Source: CAVRQM01 sp963756975 (GTDB taxonomy: Bacteria; Pseudomonadota; Alphaproteobacteria; Acetobacterales; Acetobacteraceae). Taken from it: a stretch of DNA of 64,000 nt. A program made the translations under genes and the position numbers. Position 1 is the stretch's first letter. Every line of letters starts with the position of its first letter. The DNA lies in the NCBI GenBank assembly GCA_963756975.1, contig CAVWPS010000001.1:868001-932000 (forward strand). The letters are read 5' to 3'. Below are positions 1 to 10,109 of the stretch, one piece after another. Under the pieces are notes generated by a model, which worked only from the letters and a program-made list of their open reading frames with translations, did not search any database and was not told the origin of the DNA.

Positions 1-473
1 TTCGCGTCGTAGCCGACGACGTGGATGCCCTTCGACAGCGCCTTCTTCAGCACCGGCGAAATCGCCACCGGATCGTTGGCCGCGAACAGGATCCCGTCGA
101 CGCCGCGCGTGATGTAGTTGTCGAGGAAGGTGATCTGCTGATCGATCTTCGCCTCGGTCGGGCCGTCGGTGGTGACGGTGACGTTGCCGAGTTCCTTGGC
201 CGCCTGCTGCTCGCCCTTGGCGGTCGCGTTGAAGTAGCCGATGCCGATCAGCTTCGGCACGTCGACCAGCGTGATCGGCTTGCCCGCCTTGTCCGGCGCG
301 TTCGTGGCGGCGGCACCGTCGTACGGCTTGGCCGCGACCGTGCCGGCGCCGCCGTCGCAGGGCAGCGGGTTGGTCGGCAGGTCGTCGGCCCCATCCCAGC
401 GCGCGGCGGCGTGGGCGGTGCCGCACAGCAGCGTCGCCCCCATCAGCAGGCCAGCGAAAGTGATCTTGTTCAT
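1..473 (-). CDS. Sugar ABC transporter periplasmic substrate-binding protein, RhaS-like (partial, C-terminus beyond left edge)
   Basis: About 157 N-terminal codons are visible, starting at an ATG preceded by a GGGAG-like ribosome site. Residues 1-22 form a signal peptide ending AHA. The mature part has the type 1 periplasmic binding fold used by ribose/rhamnose transporters: KLIGIGYFNATAKG opens lobe one, followed by a TDGPTEA stretch, a GVDGILFAANDP strand and GIHVVGYDA. These resemble RhaS-type proteins more than RbsB. It is the last gene of a minus-strand operon after two permeases and an ATPase, so it should bring the bound sugar to that permease pair. The exact sugar is inferred, not shown. 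Confidence 0.88.
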   Translation of the reverse strand, partial: MNKITFAGLLMGATLLCGTAHAAARWDGADDLPTNPLPCDGGAGTVAAKPYDGAAATNAPDKAGKPITLVDVPKLIGIGYFNATAKGEQQAAKELGNVTVTTDGPTEAKIDQQITFLDNYITRGVDGILFAANDPVAISPVLKKALSKGIHVVGYDA

Positions 474-515
474 TGCAGTCTCCCTTGGATTGTCAGGCAA
501 GTCTTCGAGGCGGTC

Positions 516-1508
516 TCAGCGCGCGCCCCGCTCCTGGCGAAGGCGCGCGAAGTTGGTGATCAGGATCGACGCGATCAGCACGACTCCGATGACGACGATC
601 GTCGCGTCGCCTTTGACGCCGGTCAGCGACAGACCGTTCTTCAGCAGCTGGATGAGTGCGACACCCAGCACGGTGCCGCCGATCGTCCCCACGCCGCCGA
701 AGATGCTGGTGCCGCCGAGGACGACGGCCGCGATCGTGTCGAGCTCGATCCCGGTGCCCATGTCGCTGCGCGTGGTGCTGACGCGGCTGACGAAGATCCA
801 CGCGGCGAACCCCGCCATCAGGCCCGACGCGGCATAGGCACCGAGTTTGACGCGCCGCACATCGAGGCCGCTGAACCGGGCCGCCGTCTCGTTCCAGCCG
901 ATCGAGTACAGCGTGCGCCCGATCGTGGTGCGCGCGAGCACGATGCCGAACACCACGGCGAAGATGCCGAGCAGCCAGAGCTGCGACGGCACGCCGAACA
1001 GGTCGCCCTGGCCCATGCCGTAGAACCAGTCCGGGTAGCCGCGCACCGAATGCGCCTGGCTGATCCCCTCCGCGAGCCCGCGGTACAGCGCGAGCGTCGC
1101 CAGCGTCATGATCAGCGGCGGCACCCGCATCGTGGTGATGAACCAGCCGTTCACCGCACCCGCGATCAATCCCACGACCAGCGCCACCACGATGGCAACC
1201 GGCAGCGGCAGGCCGTAATCGTGCCATGCGACGCCGAGCATGATCGCGCACAGCCCCATGATGGAGCCGACGGACAGGTCGATGCCGCCGGTCACGATCA
1301 CATAGGTCATCGGCAGCGCGAGCAGCCCGACCTCCGTCATCAGGCGGCCCTGGTTCAGCAGGTTGTCGACGGTGAAGAACTTGTCGGTGGCGATCGCGAG
1401 GCCGGCGAGCGCGAGCACGAGGATCGCCGCCAGCACGATCTCATGCGGGGCGATGCGGGGAAGCCGGATGCCGGACTTGCGTGCCGGTCGCGGCAGCACG
1501 GCGCTCAT
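516..1508 (-). CDS. Sugar ABC transporter permease (RbsC/RhaP-like)
   Basis: A 330-residue inner-membrane permease of the BPD_transp_2 family, with about nine to ten hydrophobic segments. Family marks seen are GGIDLSVGSIMGL near residue 75, the NGWFITTMRVPPLIMTLATL loop in the middle, and AAVVLGGTSIFGGVGTIGGT near the C-terminus, the region that docks the ATPase. The start overlaps the stop of the upstream permease as ATGA, so the two permeases are probably made in equal amounts and form a heterodimer, as in rhamnose-type systems with two different permeases. Intact, no odd features. Confidence 0.92.
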   Translation of the reverse strand: MSAVLPRPARKSGIRLPRIAPHEIVLAAILVLALAGLAIATDKFFTVDNLLNQGRLMTEVGLLALPMTYVIVTGGIDLSVGSIMGLCAIMLGVAWHDYGLPLPVAIVVALVVGLIAGAVNGWFITTMRVPPLIMTLATLALYRGLAEGISQAHSVRGYPDWFYGMGQGDLFGVPSQLWLLGIFAVVFGIVLARTTIGRTLYSIGWNETAARFSGLDVRRVKLGAYAASGLMAGFAAWIFVSRVSTTRSDMGTGIELDTIAAVVLGGTSIFGGVGTIGGTVLGVALIQLLKNGLSLTGVKGDATIVVIGVVLIASILITNFARLRQERGAR

Positions 1509-2466
1509 GCCTGACCCCGGCGGCGGCGGCGCAGGATATCGGCGAGCACGGTGACGAGGATCAGAATGCCCTGCACCGCGCGCAGCCAGGTACCGGCGAG
1601 ATGCCGACGAAGACGAGGCTGCTGCCGATGGCCGCGATCAATATTGCCGCCAGCGTGGCGCCGATCACCGTGCCCGTCCCGCCCAGGATCGAGACGCCGC
1701 CGACGACGGACGCCGTGATGATGGTCAACGCGAGGTTCGGCGGCACGGTCGACTGAATGACACTGAGCTGTGTCGCGAACAGAACCGCCGCGATGCCGAC
1801 GAACAGGCCGTGGATCGCGAACGTCATCACGATCGTCGGGCGCGCCGGGATGCCGCACAGCCGCGCCGCCTCCGCATTGCCGCCGACGGCGTAGATCGCC
1901 CGCCCCGACGCGGTCGAGCGCAGCCACCATGCGGCGATCGCGGTGAGCGCCACCATCAGCACCACCGGCAGCGGCACGCCGAACATGGCGCGGTGGGCGA
2001 TGTCGTAGCCGGGCGGCAGGTCGGTGATCCACTTGCCGCCGGTCGCCGAAATCAGCCCGCCGGTGAGGATCGACAGCATGCCGAGCGTCACCACGATCGA
2101 CGGGATGCGCGCATACGCGACCATCGCCCCCATGCCGGCCATGACCGCGACGCCGAGCGCGATCGGGATCAGCCAGCACAGGATCAGCGGCACGCCGTTG
2201 ACCGCGAGCGTTCCGCTGACGGTCGCCAGCACGCCGATCAGCGCGCCGGCCGCGATGTCGATATTGCCCGAGATGATGACCATGCTCATCCCGATCGCGG
2301 CGATCGCGATGTACGCGTTGCCGAGCAGGATCGTCTGCAGGTTCCGCATCGCGACGAAGCGCGGGTTCATGCTGCCGACGATGGCCAGCAACGCGACGAT
2401 CGCGATGGCGAGCAGCCACTCCTGCGACACCGCCGGGAGTTTTCTGCGGGCGATGGTGGCGCTCAT
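1505..2466 (-). pseudogene. Second sugar ABC transporter permease (RhaQ-like), frameshifted near its C-terminus
   Basis: The ATG overlaps the ATPase stop (ATGA). About 290 residues read cleanly: GNIDIAAGALIGV, a VYARIPSIVVTLGM-like loop, YAVGGNAEAARLCGI and VVGGVSILGGTGT are the usual permease marks. Near position 1597 the reading frame breaks within SSLVFVGISP; the remaining WLRAVQGILILV tail continues in another frame to a stop that overlaps the next permease start. Relatives usually have Tyr-Trp after ISP, which would need two fewer bases here (plus-strand CCAGGTACCGG instead of CCAGTACGG). Only about 25 C-terminal residues are affected, so a sequence error is more likely than real loss. 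Confidence 0.85.
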
Positions 2467-3971
2467 GCCGCGTGCCGTTCCTGGCCGCCCATCATGGCCG
2501 CCACCACCGCCGGTTGGGATGCGTCCGCGCGAGAAAACTCCGCGACCAGAGCGCCTTCGCGCATGACGAACACGCGGTCGCTCATGCCGAGCACCTCCGG
2601 CAACTCGCTGCTGATCATCAGGATCGCGAGCCCCTGCGCGGCCAGCTCGCCCATCAGCCGGTGGATTTCCGCCTTCGCGCCGACGTCGATGCCGCGCGTC
2701 GGCTCGTCCAGGATCAGCAGCTTCGGCTTGGTCGCGAGCCACTTGCCCAGCACGATCTTCTGCTGGTTCCCGCCAGACAGTTTTAGCGCCGACACCTCGA
2801 TCCCTGCCGTGCGGATCGACAGCCGCGCCACGTAGTCGTCGGCCAGCCGCTCCTCCGCCCCCGCGTCGAGGAAGCCCGCGTGGGATACCGCGCGCAGCAC
2901 CGTCAGCGACATGTTCTCGCGCACCGTCATCGGCCGCACGAGTCCCTGCGTGCCGCGATCTTCCGGCACGTAGGCGATGCCGAGCGCCCGCGCCTGCCCG
3001 GGGTTGCGGACGCTGACCGGCTTGCCGTCGAGCAGCATCTCGCCGCCGGTCGCGGGTGTGGCACCGAACACGATCTGTGCCAGCTCGCTGCGCCCGGACC
3101 CGACGAGGCCCGCGAGACCGACGATCTCGCCCGCGTGGACGGTCAAGCTCGCCGGGCGCGAGCGCGGCAGGCGCGACAGGCCGCGCAATTCCAGCACCGG
3201 TGCGCCGATCGGGACGGTGACCTTCGGAAACAGGCTCTCGATCCGGCGGCCGACCATCATCTCGACCAGCTCGGCGCTGTCGGTCGCGGCCACGTCGCGC
3301 GTGCCGACATACGAGCCGTCGCGCAGGACCGTGACCCGGTCCGCCAGCTCGAAGATCTCGTCCATCCGGTGGCTGATGTACACGACGCCGACGCCGCGTG
3401 CCCGCAGCCGGCGGACGATGTCGAACAGCCGGTTCACGTCGTGCTCGGCGAGTGCCGCCGTCGGCTCGTCCATGATCAGCACGCGCGCGTCCTGGCTGAG
3501 TGCGCGCAGGATCTCGACCCGCTGCCGGTTGCCGACCGACAGCGTGCCGACGATCGCGTTCGGGTCGAGATCATGGATGTCGAGCGAGGCCAGCAGCTCT
3601 TTCGCGCGCGCCCGCATCTGGCGCCAGTCGAGCCCGCCGAAGCGGGTTTTCGGCGCGTGCCCGGCGAACACGTTCTCGGCCACGGTCAGTTCGGGGAAGA
3701 GCAGCAATTCCTGGTAGATCGTGGCGATCCCGGCCGCCCGGGCGACGTCCGGGCTGGTCAGCGCGGTCGGGTTTCCGTCGACCTCGATCGTGCCCGCATC
3801 CGGCTGATGCACGCCGGACATGGTCTTGATGAGCGTCGACTTGCCGGCCCCGTTTTCACCGAGCAGCGCATGAACCTCGCCCGCGCGCACGTCGAACGAC
3901 ACGTCGCGCAGCGCTTTGACGCCGGGGAACGATTTCTCGATACCGATCAGCCGCAGCATTGGTTCAGCCAA
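2463..3971 (-). CDS. Sugar ABC transporter ATPase, two-cassette type (RbsA/RhaT-like)
   Basis: A 502-residue ATPase with two fused nucleotide-binding domains, the rule for ribose/rhamnose/xylose importers. N-terminal Walker A is GENGAGKST at about residues 38-46, signature LSVGNRQRVEI, Walker B VLIMDEPTAAL. The C-terminal half has a degenerate Walker A (GLVGSGRSEL), a good LSGGNQQKIVLGKWL signature and LLILDEPTRGIDVG. This asymmetry is normal for the family. It is the first gene of the minus-strand operon (ATPase, permease, permease, binding protein), energising import of a sugar across the inner membrane. The 45 bases upstream, before the next gene, show no clear promoter. Confidence 0.95.
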   Translation of the reverse strand: MAEPMLRLIGIEKSFPGVKALRDVSFDVRAGEVHALLGENGAGKSTLIKTMSGVHQPDAGTIEVDGNPTALTSPDVARAAGIATIYQELLLFPELTVAENVFAGHAPKTRFGGLDWRQMRARAKELLASLDIHDLDPNAIVGTLSVGNRQRVEILRALSQDARVLIMDEPTAALAEHDVNRLFDIVRRLRARGVGVVYISHRMDEIFELADRVTVLRDGSYVGTRDVAATDSAELVEMMVGRRIESLFPKVTVPIGAPVLELRGLSRLPRSRPASLTVHAGEIVGLAGLVGSGRSELAQIVFGATPATGGEMLLDGKPVSVRNPGQARALGIAYVPEDRGTQGLVRPMTVRENMSLTVLRAVSHAGFLDAGAEERLADDYVARLSIRTAGIEVSALKLSGGNQQKIVLGKWLATKPKLLILDEPTRGIDVGAKAEIHRLMGELAAQGLAILMISSELPEVLGMSDRVFVMREGALVAEFSRADASQPAVVAAMMGGQERHAA

Positions 3972-4016
3972 ATCGTTTCTCCCCAGGGCCGATTGAACGA
4001 CCGCCGGGCGCTCACG

Positions 4017-4445
4017 TCAACGCGAGGAGAAGCCGAACAATTTGCCTGCCGCGCGGCGCACCTGCCCCTGATAGGCCGACGACAGCCCGGGCGTGTGGGA
4101 GTGATAGAAGCCGATCGCGGTCATCAGGTCGAAATGCGCCTCGATCAGATAGGTCCGCAGGATGATCCCGGCGGCGGCGATGTTGAAGCACCCATCGTCG
4201 ATCAGCCGCGTCCGCACCGCGTCCGGCTCCATGCGCGCGGCCCGCGCGAGCGGCACGATCCAGAGCGTGTTGACCTGCATGACGCCCAGATCCTCCGACC
4301 CGTCGGTGTTCGGGCTGACGCTGCCGACGAAGCCGCCCTCGACCGCCTGGATGGCCGGCAAGGCGCGCGGCGGCAGCGCGTAGAACTGCGCGGTCATCGC
4401 CATGCATGCGAGGAACGGAACGGCCATGGACGACAGGTAGCGCAC
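4017..4445 (-). CDS. Small lytic-transglycosylase-like protein (SLT fold)
   Basis: A 142-residue secreted protein. Residues 1-24 are a signal peptide. The VEGG motif carries the likely catalytic Glu36, followed by GVMQVN at 54-59 and the FNIAAAGIIL helix, together the pattern of soluble lytic transglycosylases that cut peptidoglycan between MurNAc and GlcNAc. At this size it is a minimal SLT domain, like the VirB1/TrbN proteins and muramidases that open the wall for envelope machines. Its neighbour, divergently placed, is gspG, which may be coincidence. The start was chosen for the signal peptide; the gene sits alone between an ABC operon and gspG. Confidence 0.75.
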   Translation of the reverse strand: MRYLSSMAVPFLACMAMTAQFYALPPRALPAIQAVEGGFVGSVSPNTDGSEDLGVMQVNTLWIVPLARAARMEPDAVRTRLIDDGCFNIAAAGIILRTYLIEAHFDLMTAIGFYHSHTPGLSSAYQGQVRRAAGKLFGFSSR

Positions 4446-4530
4446 GGCTTCGTGAGCGGAAAGCGTGTCGCGGAACCGTCACGGGCCGCCGCTCTTGGAC
4501 CGGCCGCTCAGGCTCCGCTAATATGCGGCC

Positions 4531-4968
4531 ATGACGCGCACGAACCCGAAGCTCCGAGGCCAGGCCGGCTTCACCCTGCTCGAAATCCTGGTCGTGATCG
4601 CGATCCTGGGCCTGCTGATCGGCCTGGTCGCACCGAGGGCGCTGCAGGCGCTCGGGGGTGCGAAGGTCAGCATCGCCAAGCAGAGCATCGAGCGGCTCGG
4701 CGGCACGCTGGAGCAATACAAGCTCGACGTCGGCGACTTCCCGACGACCGAGCAGGGCCTCGCGGCGCTGCTGGAGAAGCCGGACTCCGCGAGCAACTGG
4801 AACGGCCCCTATATCAAGGCGTCCACGGTGCCGCTCGATGCGTGGAACCACCCCTACACCTACCGGATGCCCTCGGTCCGGCGCGGCCACGACTACGACC
4901 TGTGTTCCGGCGGCCCGCAGAACGTCGCCGGCGACGCGGGCACGTCCGGGATGCTGTGCAACGGCTGA
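4531..4968 (+). CDS. gspG: Type II secretion major pseudopilin GspG-like
   Basis: A 145-residue protein with a perfect type IV prepilin leader. The prepilin peptidase should cut between Gly13 and Phe14 of GFTLLE, leaving Phe1 and the essential Glu5 of the mature protein, followed by a hydrophobic helix. The C-terminal half has the GspG marks: GDFPTTEQGL, WNGPYIK, PLDAWNHPYTYRMP and YDLCSGG, which form the calcium-binding head of the major pseudopilin. No other gsp gene is within reach, so it is an orphan; GspD/E/F must be elsewhere or the protein has another use. A tRNA lies just downstream. Confidence 0.9.
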   Translation: MTRTNPKLRGQAGFTLLEILVVIAILGLLIGLVAPRALQALGGAKVSIAKQSIERLGGTLEQYKLDVGDFPTTEQGLAALLEKPDSASNWNGPYIKASTVPLDAWNHPYTYRMPSVRRGHDYDLCSGGPQNVAGDAGTSGMLCNG

Positions 4969-5031
4969 ACGGCCAGCCCGCCGAGGCTTGCCCCCCCGGC
5001 CCGGCTTCGCTAATCGAGTGGCGCGCCCGGC

Positions 5032-5107
5032 GCCCAGGTAGCTCAGTTGGTAGAGCATGCGACTGAAAATCGCAGTGTCGGTGGTTCGATTCCGCCCCTG
5101 GGCACCA
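5032..5107 (+). tRNA. tRNA-Phe (anticodon GAA)
   Basis: A 76-base cloverleaf can be drawn by eye. The acceptor stem GCCCAGG pairs with CCTGGGC, the D arm is GCTC/GAGC, the anticodon stem TGCGA/TCGCA carries loop CTGAAAA with anticodon GAA at 5065-5067, the T arm contains GGTTCGATTCC, and the discriminator A plus an encoded CCA end the gene. It stands alone between gspG and the dehydratase gene on the opposite strand. No integrase or duplicated tRNA end is seen nearby. Confidence 0.97.
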
Positions 5108-5149
5108 TTCCCGCTTTCGCCAGCGCTTCGTGCAAAATGAATGCGTCTG

Positions 5150-6280
5150 TCAGGCGCGGTATCGCTCAAGGATCGCAGGTCGCGGTTCTGCCCCATGACC
5201 CGCGCGCGGCGGCGCGCCGATGAACCCAGCCTGATGCCAGAACGGCTCGTCGATTAGGTCGAACTGCATCGGCCCCGGCAGCGGTTTCAATTCGAACAGG
5301 CGCGCGGCGGACGAGGCGAGCGACAGGTGCAGGCTGGCGGCGGTCAGCACGGCGGTGCTCCAGGCGTGCGCGTTCACGGTCTTGCCGGCGGCCTCGATCG
5401 CGGCGGCGCTGCGGCGGAAGCCGGTGACGCCTTCGGCCCGGCCGGGGTCGATGCCGAACACGTCGACCGCGCCGCTGTCGATCCAGCGCCGGTAGCCGGC
5501 CTCGGACCACTCCCGCTCACCGGCGGCGACCGGCGTGCTCGTGGCGTCCCGTAGTGCCACGTGGTCCGCGATCCGGTCGGGCGAAAACGGCTCCTCGATC
5601 CAGGTGATGTCCGACGCCTCCATGGCGCGGACCGTCCGGATGGCGGTGTCCAGATCCCAGCGCGTGCCGTTGCCGGCGTCGACCATGATGTCCGGACCGC
5701 CGCCGATCGCGGCGCGCAAGGCCGCGACCAAGGCGACGTCGTACTCCGGATCGCGGCCGGCGCGGGACAGGCCGCGCTTGCCGAGACCGAGCTTGGCCGA
5801 GCGGAAGCCGGCGGCGATGTGGCCGGCGATCTCGTCCACCGACTGCGCGATCGTCGGCTGGTTGACGTGCAGGCTGGCGCAGACCGGCAGCGACGCGTGC
5901 GCGGGCGGGCCGAACAGGTCCACCAAAGGCAGACCACGCTCCTTCGCGGCGATGTCCCACAGCGCCATGTCGAGTGCCGACAGCGCGAACGTCGCGATCC
6001 CGCCCTCGCCGTACCACCAGGTGTGCGCCTTCATCGCCGCCCAGGCCGCCTCGGGCGTGTCGTAATCGCCCGCGATCAGCAGCGGTGCCAGACCGCCGTC
6101 GATGATCGCGACGCAGGCACGGCACGCCTCCGGCCACATCGCGATCGCCTCGCCCCAGCCCCATACGCCGGCCCGGGTTTCGACCCGGACCAGGACCGTC
6201 ATGCGGTCGTGGCCGAAATCGTTCGGCTCCGGCCAGCGCAGGACGTGACAGACGACATTGGCGATCCGCACCCGTTTCAT
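5150..6280 (-). CDS. Mandelate racemase/muconate lactonizing enzyme family protein (probable sugar-acid dehydratase)
   Basis: A 376-residue enolase-superfamily enzyme. The N-terminal capping domain is followed by a barrel with the KxxxxK element KLGLGK at 163-168, metal ligands in MVDAGNG (Asp201), WIEEPF (Glu229 region) and AGERE (Glu255), and a NAHAWS His motif that matches the catalytic base in galactarate, fuconate and rhamnonate dehydratases. It probably takes a proton from an aldonic acid and eliminates water. The substrate cannot be read from sequence. It is divergent from the adjacent sugar ABC operon and may share its control region. An upstream in-frame TTG at 6292 is an alternative start; the ATG is preferred. 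Confidence 0.88.
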   Translation of the reverse strand: MKRVRIANVVCHVLRWPEPNDFGHDRMTVLVRVETRAGVWGWGEAIAMWPEACRACVAIIDGGLAPLLIAGDYDTPEAAWAAMKAHTWWYGEGGIATFALSALDMALWDIAAKERGLPLVDLFGPPAHASLPVCASLHVNQPTIAQSVDEIAGHIAAGFRSAKLGLGKRGLSRAGRDPEYDVALVAALRAAIGGGPDIMVDAGNGTRWDLDTAIRTVRAMEASDITWIEEPFSPDRIADHVALRDATSTPVAAGEREWSEAGYRRWIDSGAVDVFGIDPGRAEGVTGFRRSAAAIEAAGKTVNAHAWSTAVLTAASLHLSLASSAARLFELKPLPGPMQFDLIDEPFWHQAGFIGAPPRAGHGAEPRPAILERYRA

Positions 6281-6328
6281 CCCCGCTTGCAAGTTCCCGT
6301 TGGGTGGTTATCGTGCCATTTCTGGATG

Positions 6329-6343
6329 ATTGGCCAGTCCAAT
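6329..6343. promoter_or_regulatory. Candidate GntR/FadR-type operator
   Basis: The 15-base dyad ATTGG-CCAGT-CCAAT lies in the 116-base gap between the dehydratase and sugar-binding-protein genes. Arms and spacing resemble operators of FadR-subfamily regulators acting on sugar-acid genes. A regulator of that family is encoded at 10110 in the downstream operon. Binding is inferred. Confidence 0.45.
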
Positions 6344-6396
6344 TCTGCTTGCAATGAAGCCGATAACGGCTCGGCATAAAACTCGGGAGAGAGACG

Positions 6397-7599
6397 ATGA
6401 GCGCGACACATTGGCGGATCGGAGCCCGGCGCGGGTTTCTGGGGGCGCTGCTGGGTGCCTCGATGTTCGTGGCCGCGCACGCGCGCGCCGAGGACTTTCA
6501 CGGCTTCGACCCCGCCAAGTTCGACGGGGCGATGCTGAGCAGCGATCAGCTCAAGGCGATGGCGGCGGATGCGGCCAAGGCGACGCCGCCGCGCAACGGC
6601 AAGCAGCTGGTGATCGCGTTCGCGAACCTCGCCGAGGACGTCTCGTTCTGCATCAAGGTGGAGGCGAGCATCAAGGCGAACGCCGCCGCCGCGGGCATCG
6701 ACCTTGTGGTGGCCGACAACCATCTGGACGGGGCGACCGCGTTGCAGAACGCGCAGAGCTTTTTGCAGCGCAACGTCGACGCGGTGATCGAATTCCAAAC
6801 CGACGCCAACTTCGGCGCGACGATCATGCAGCAGATGGACGACGCGAAGACCCACGTCATCGCGATCGACATCCCGATGCCGCACGCAAAGTTCTTCGGT
6901 GCCAACAACCCGCGTTCCGGGTTCATGGGCGGCTCCTACCTGGGTCAGGCGGCGATCGCGAAGTTCGGCGCGGACCGCGTGAAGCAGGGCTACTTCGTCG
7001 TGGGCGAGCTGCCGCAATCGGGTGCGATTCCGGCGATGCGGACGAACGGTCAGGTGGCCGGCTTCATGGCGGTGGTCGACGGGTTCGACCCGAGCCACGT
7101 CATCAAGATCGACACCAAGAACGTGCTCGAGGAAAGCTTCACGCAGATGACCAACGTGCTCGGGCGCATTCCGTCCGGCGTGCCGATCATGGTCACCGCG
7201 ATCAACGATCAGGCGACCACCGGCATGATCCGCGCGACCAAGCAGGGCGGTCGCGAGGCCGACCTGATCGCGGTCGGGATGGGTGCGGATGAAATCCAGA
7301 CGATGATGGACGAGCCGGCATTCGCGGCCTCGGTCGGCTACTTCCCCGAGCGGTACGGCAACTATCTGATCCCGATGGTGCTGGAACAGCTCGCCGGCAA
7401 GGACGTGCCCGACACCGTGCTGGTTCACCACGTGATGGTGACCAAGGACAACGTCTGCAAATACTACACGACATTCGCGTGCCAGACCGGCAAGGAGATC
7501 GACTACACGATGCCGCAGGCGAAGTTCGAGCAGCATCTGGCCGACATCCGCAAGCTGCCCGACCTGAAAGGGTTCGAGAACCTGATCCCGTCGAACTGA
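6397..7599 (+). CDS. Sugar ABC transporter substrate-binding protein
   Basis: A 400-residue exported protein with a clear GGGAGAGA ribosome site. A twin-arginine-like start (RIGARRGF) leads a signal peptide ending ARAED at about residue 32. The mature protein is a Peripla_BP_4-type binding protein: LVIAFANLAEDVSF opens lobe one, LQRNVDAVIEFQTD and THVIAIDIPMPHAKFFGANN follow, and MVTAINDQATTGMIRA is a hinge-region strand. It is the first gene of an operon with ATPase, permease, regulator and catabolic genes, so its ligand should be what the downstream enzymes degrade, probably a monosaccharide or sugar acid. Cysteines at about residues 87, 348 and 356 could form a disulfide, unusual in this family. 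Confidence 0.88.
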   Translation: MSATHWRIGARRGFLGALLGASMFVAAHARAEDFHGFDPAKFDGAMLSSDQLKAMAADAAKATPPRNGKQLVIAFANLAEDVSFCIKVEASIKANAAAAGIDLVVADNHLDGATALQNAQSFLQRNVDAVIEFQTDANFGATIMQQMDDAKTHVIAIDIPMPHAKFFGANNPRSGFMGGSYLGQAAIAKFGADRVKQGYFVVGELPQSGAIPAMRTNGQVAGFMAVVDGFDPSHVIKIDTKNVLEESFTQMTNVLGRIPSGVPIMVTAINDQATTGMIRATKQGGREADLIAVGMGADEIQTMMDEPAFAASVGYFPERYGNYLIPMVLEQLAGKDVPDTVLVHHVMVTKDNVCKYYTTFACQTGKEIDYTMPQAKFEQHLADIRKLPDLKGFENLIPSN

Positions 7600-7601
7600 C
7601 G

Positions 7602-9132
<1,531 letters not shown>

Positions 9133-9146
<14 letters not shown>

Positions 9147-10104
9147 GACGCGCAAACTCGCGACCCTGCTGGGCCAGACATGGTCGGGTGCCGTGGTGCT
9201 CCTGCTGTTCTACGTGGCGCTGCTGATCGTATTCTCGGTGCTGTCGCCGTTCTTCTTCAGCATCCGCAACATGCTGTCGATCGGGTCGAACGTGGCGTTC
9301 GTGGGCTTGATGGCAGCGACCGGCACGCCGCTCATCATCGGCGGCGGCCTCGATCTTTCGGTGGCGGCCATCGCGGGCCTCACCGGTGTCGTGATCTCGC
9401 TGTTGCACGTCCAGGGTGTGCCGGTCTGGATCGCGGTGTTCGTCGCACTCGGTGTCGCGAGCCTCATCGGTTTGGTGAACGGCCTGTTCACGACGCGTCT
9501 GCGGCTGAACCCGTTCATCGTGACGCTCGGCATGATGAGCATCGTCTCCGGTGGGGCGCTGGTGCTGACCGGCGGGCTGACGCGGCCGCTCATGATCCCG
9601 GGCTTCAACTGGATCGGCTCAGGGCGGCTCGGCGGCGTGCCGATCCCGCTGATCCTGATGCTGGCCGTGTTCGTCATCCTGTCGGTCGCCCTGCGCCGCA
9701 CCCGGTTCGGCCGCTACGTGTACGCGGCTGGCGGCAACCCGGAAGCGGCGCGGCTGATCGGCGTTCCGGTCGAGCGGACTGTCGTCCGGTTGTATGTGCT
9801 GTCCGCGCTCAGCGGCGGCCTGGCCGGTGTCGTGTTGTCGGCGATGCTGGGTGCCGCGGCCCCGAACGCGGCGGGGCAGTACCTGCTGACCGTCATCGCT
9901 GCGATCATTCTCGGCGGGACCAGCCTGTACGGCGGACGCGGCTCGGTTTGGGGCACGCTGCTCGGCGTGCTGATCCTGGGCACGTTGAACAACGGACTGA
10001 CGCTGCTCGACGTGTCGAGCTTCTGGCAGGATGTCACGCGAGGGATCGTGCTGCTGCTGGCCGTCAGCCTCGACCAACTCCGCACGCGCGCGTCGCGGGA
10101 TTGA
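9133..10104 (+). CDS. Sugar ABC transporter permease
   Basis: A 323-residue RbsC-family permease with about nine hydrophobic segments. GGLDLSVAAIAGLTG, NGLFTTRLRLNPFIVTLGMM, VYAAGGNPEAARLIGVPVE and AAIILGGTSLYGGRGSVWG are the conserved loops. It is the only permease in this operon, so it probably forms a homodimer, unlike the two-permease system at 0.5-2.5 kb. It starts inside the end of the ATPase gene and is followed five bases later by the regulator. Confidence 0.94.
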
Positions 10105-10109
10105 GCGGC

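Noticed and set aside
2880..5066. A 728-codon open frame on the plus strand
   Set aside because: It covers the ABC ATPase, the transglycosylase and gspG in other frames and has shadow-frame composition.
5032..5107. tRNA-Phe as an integration site of a genomic island
   Set aside because: No integrase, no repeated tRNA 3' end and no composition change next to it were seen.
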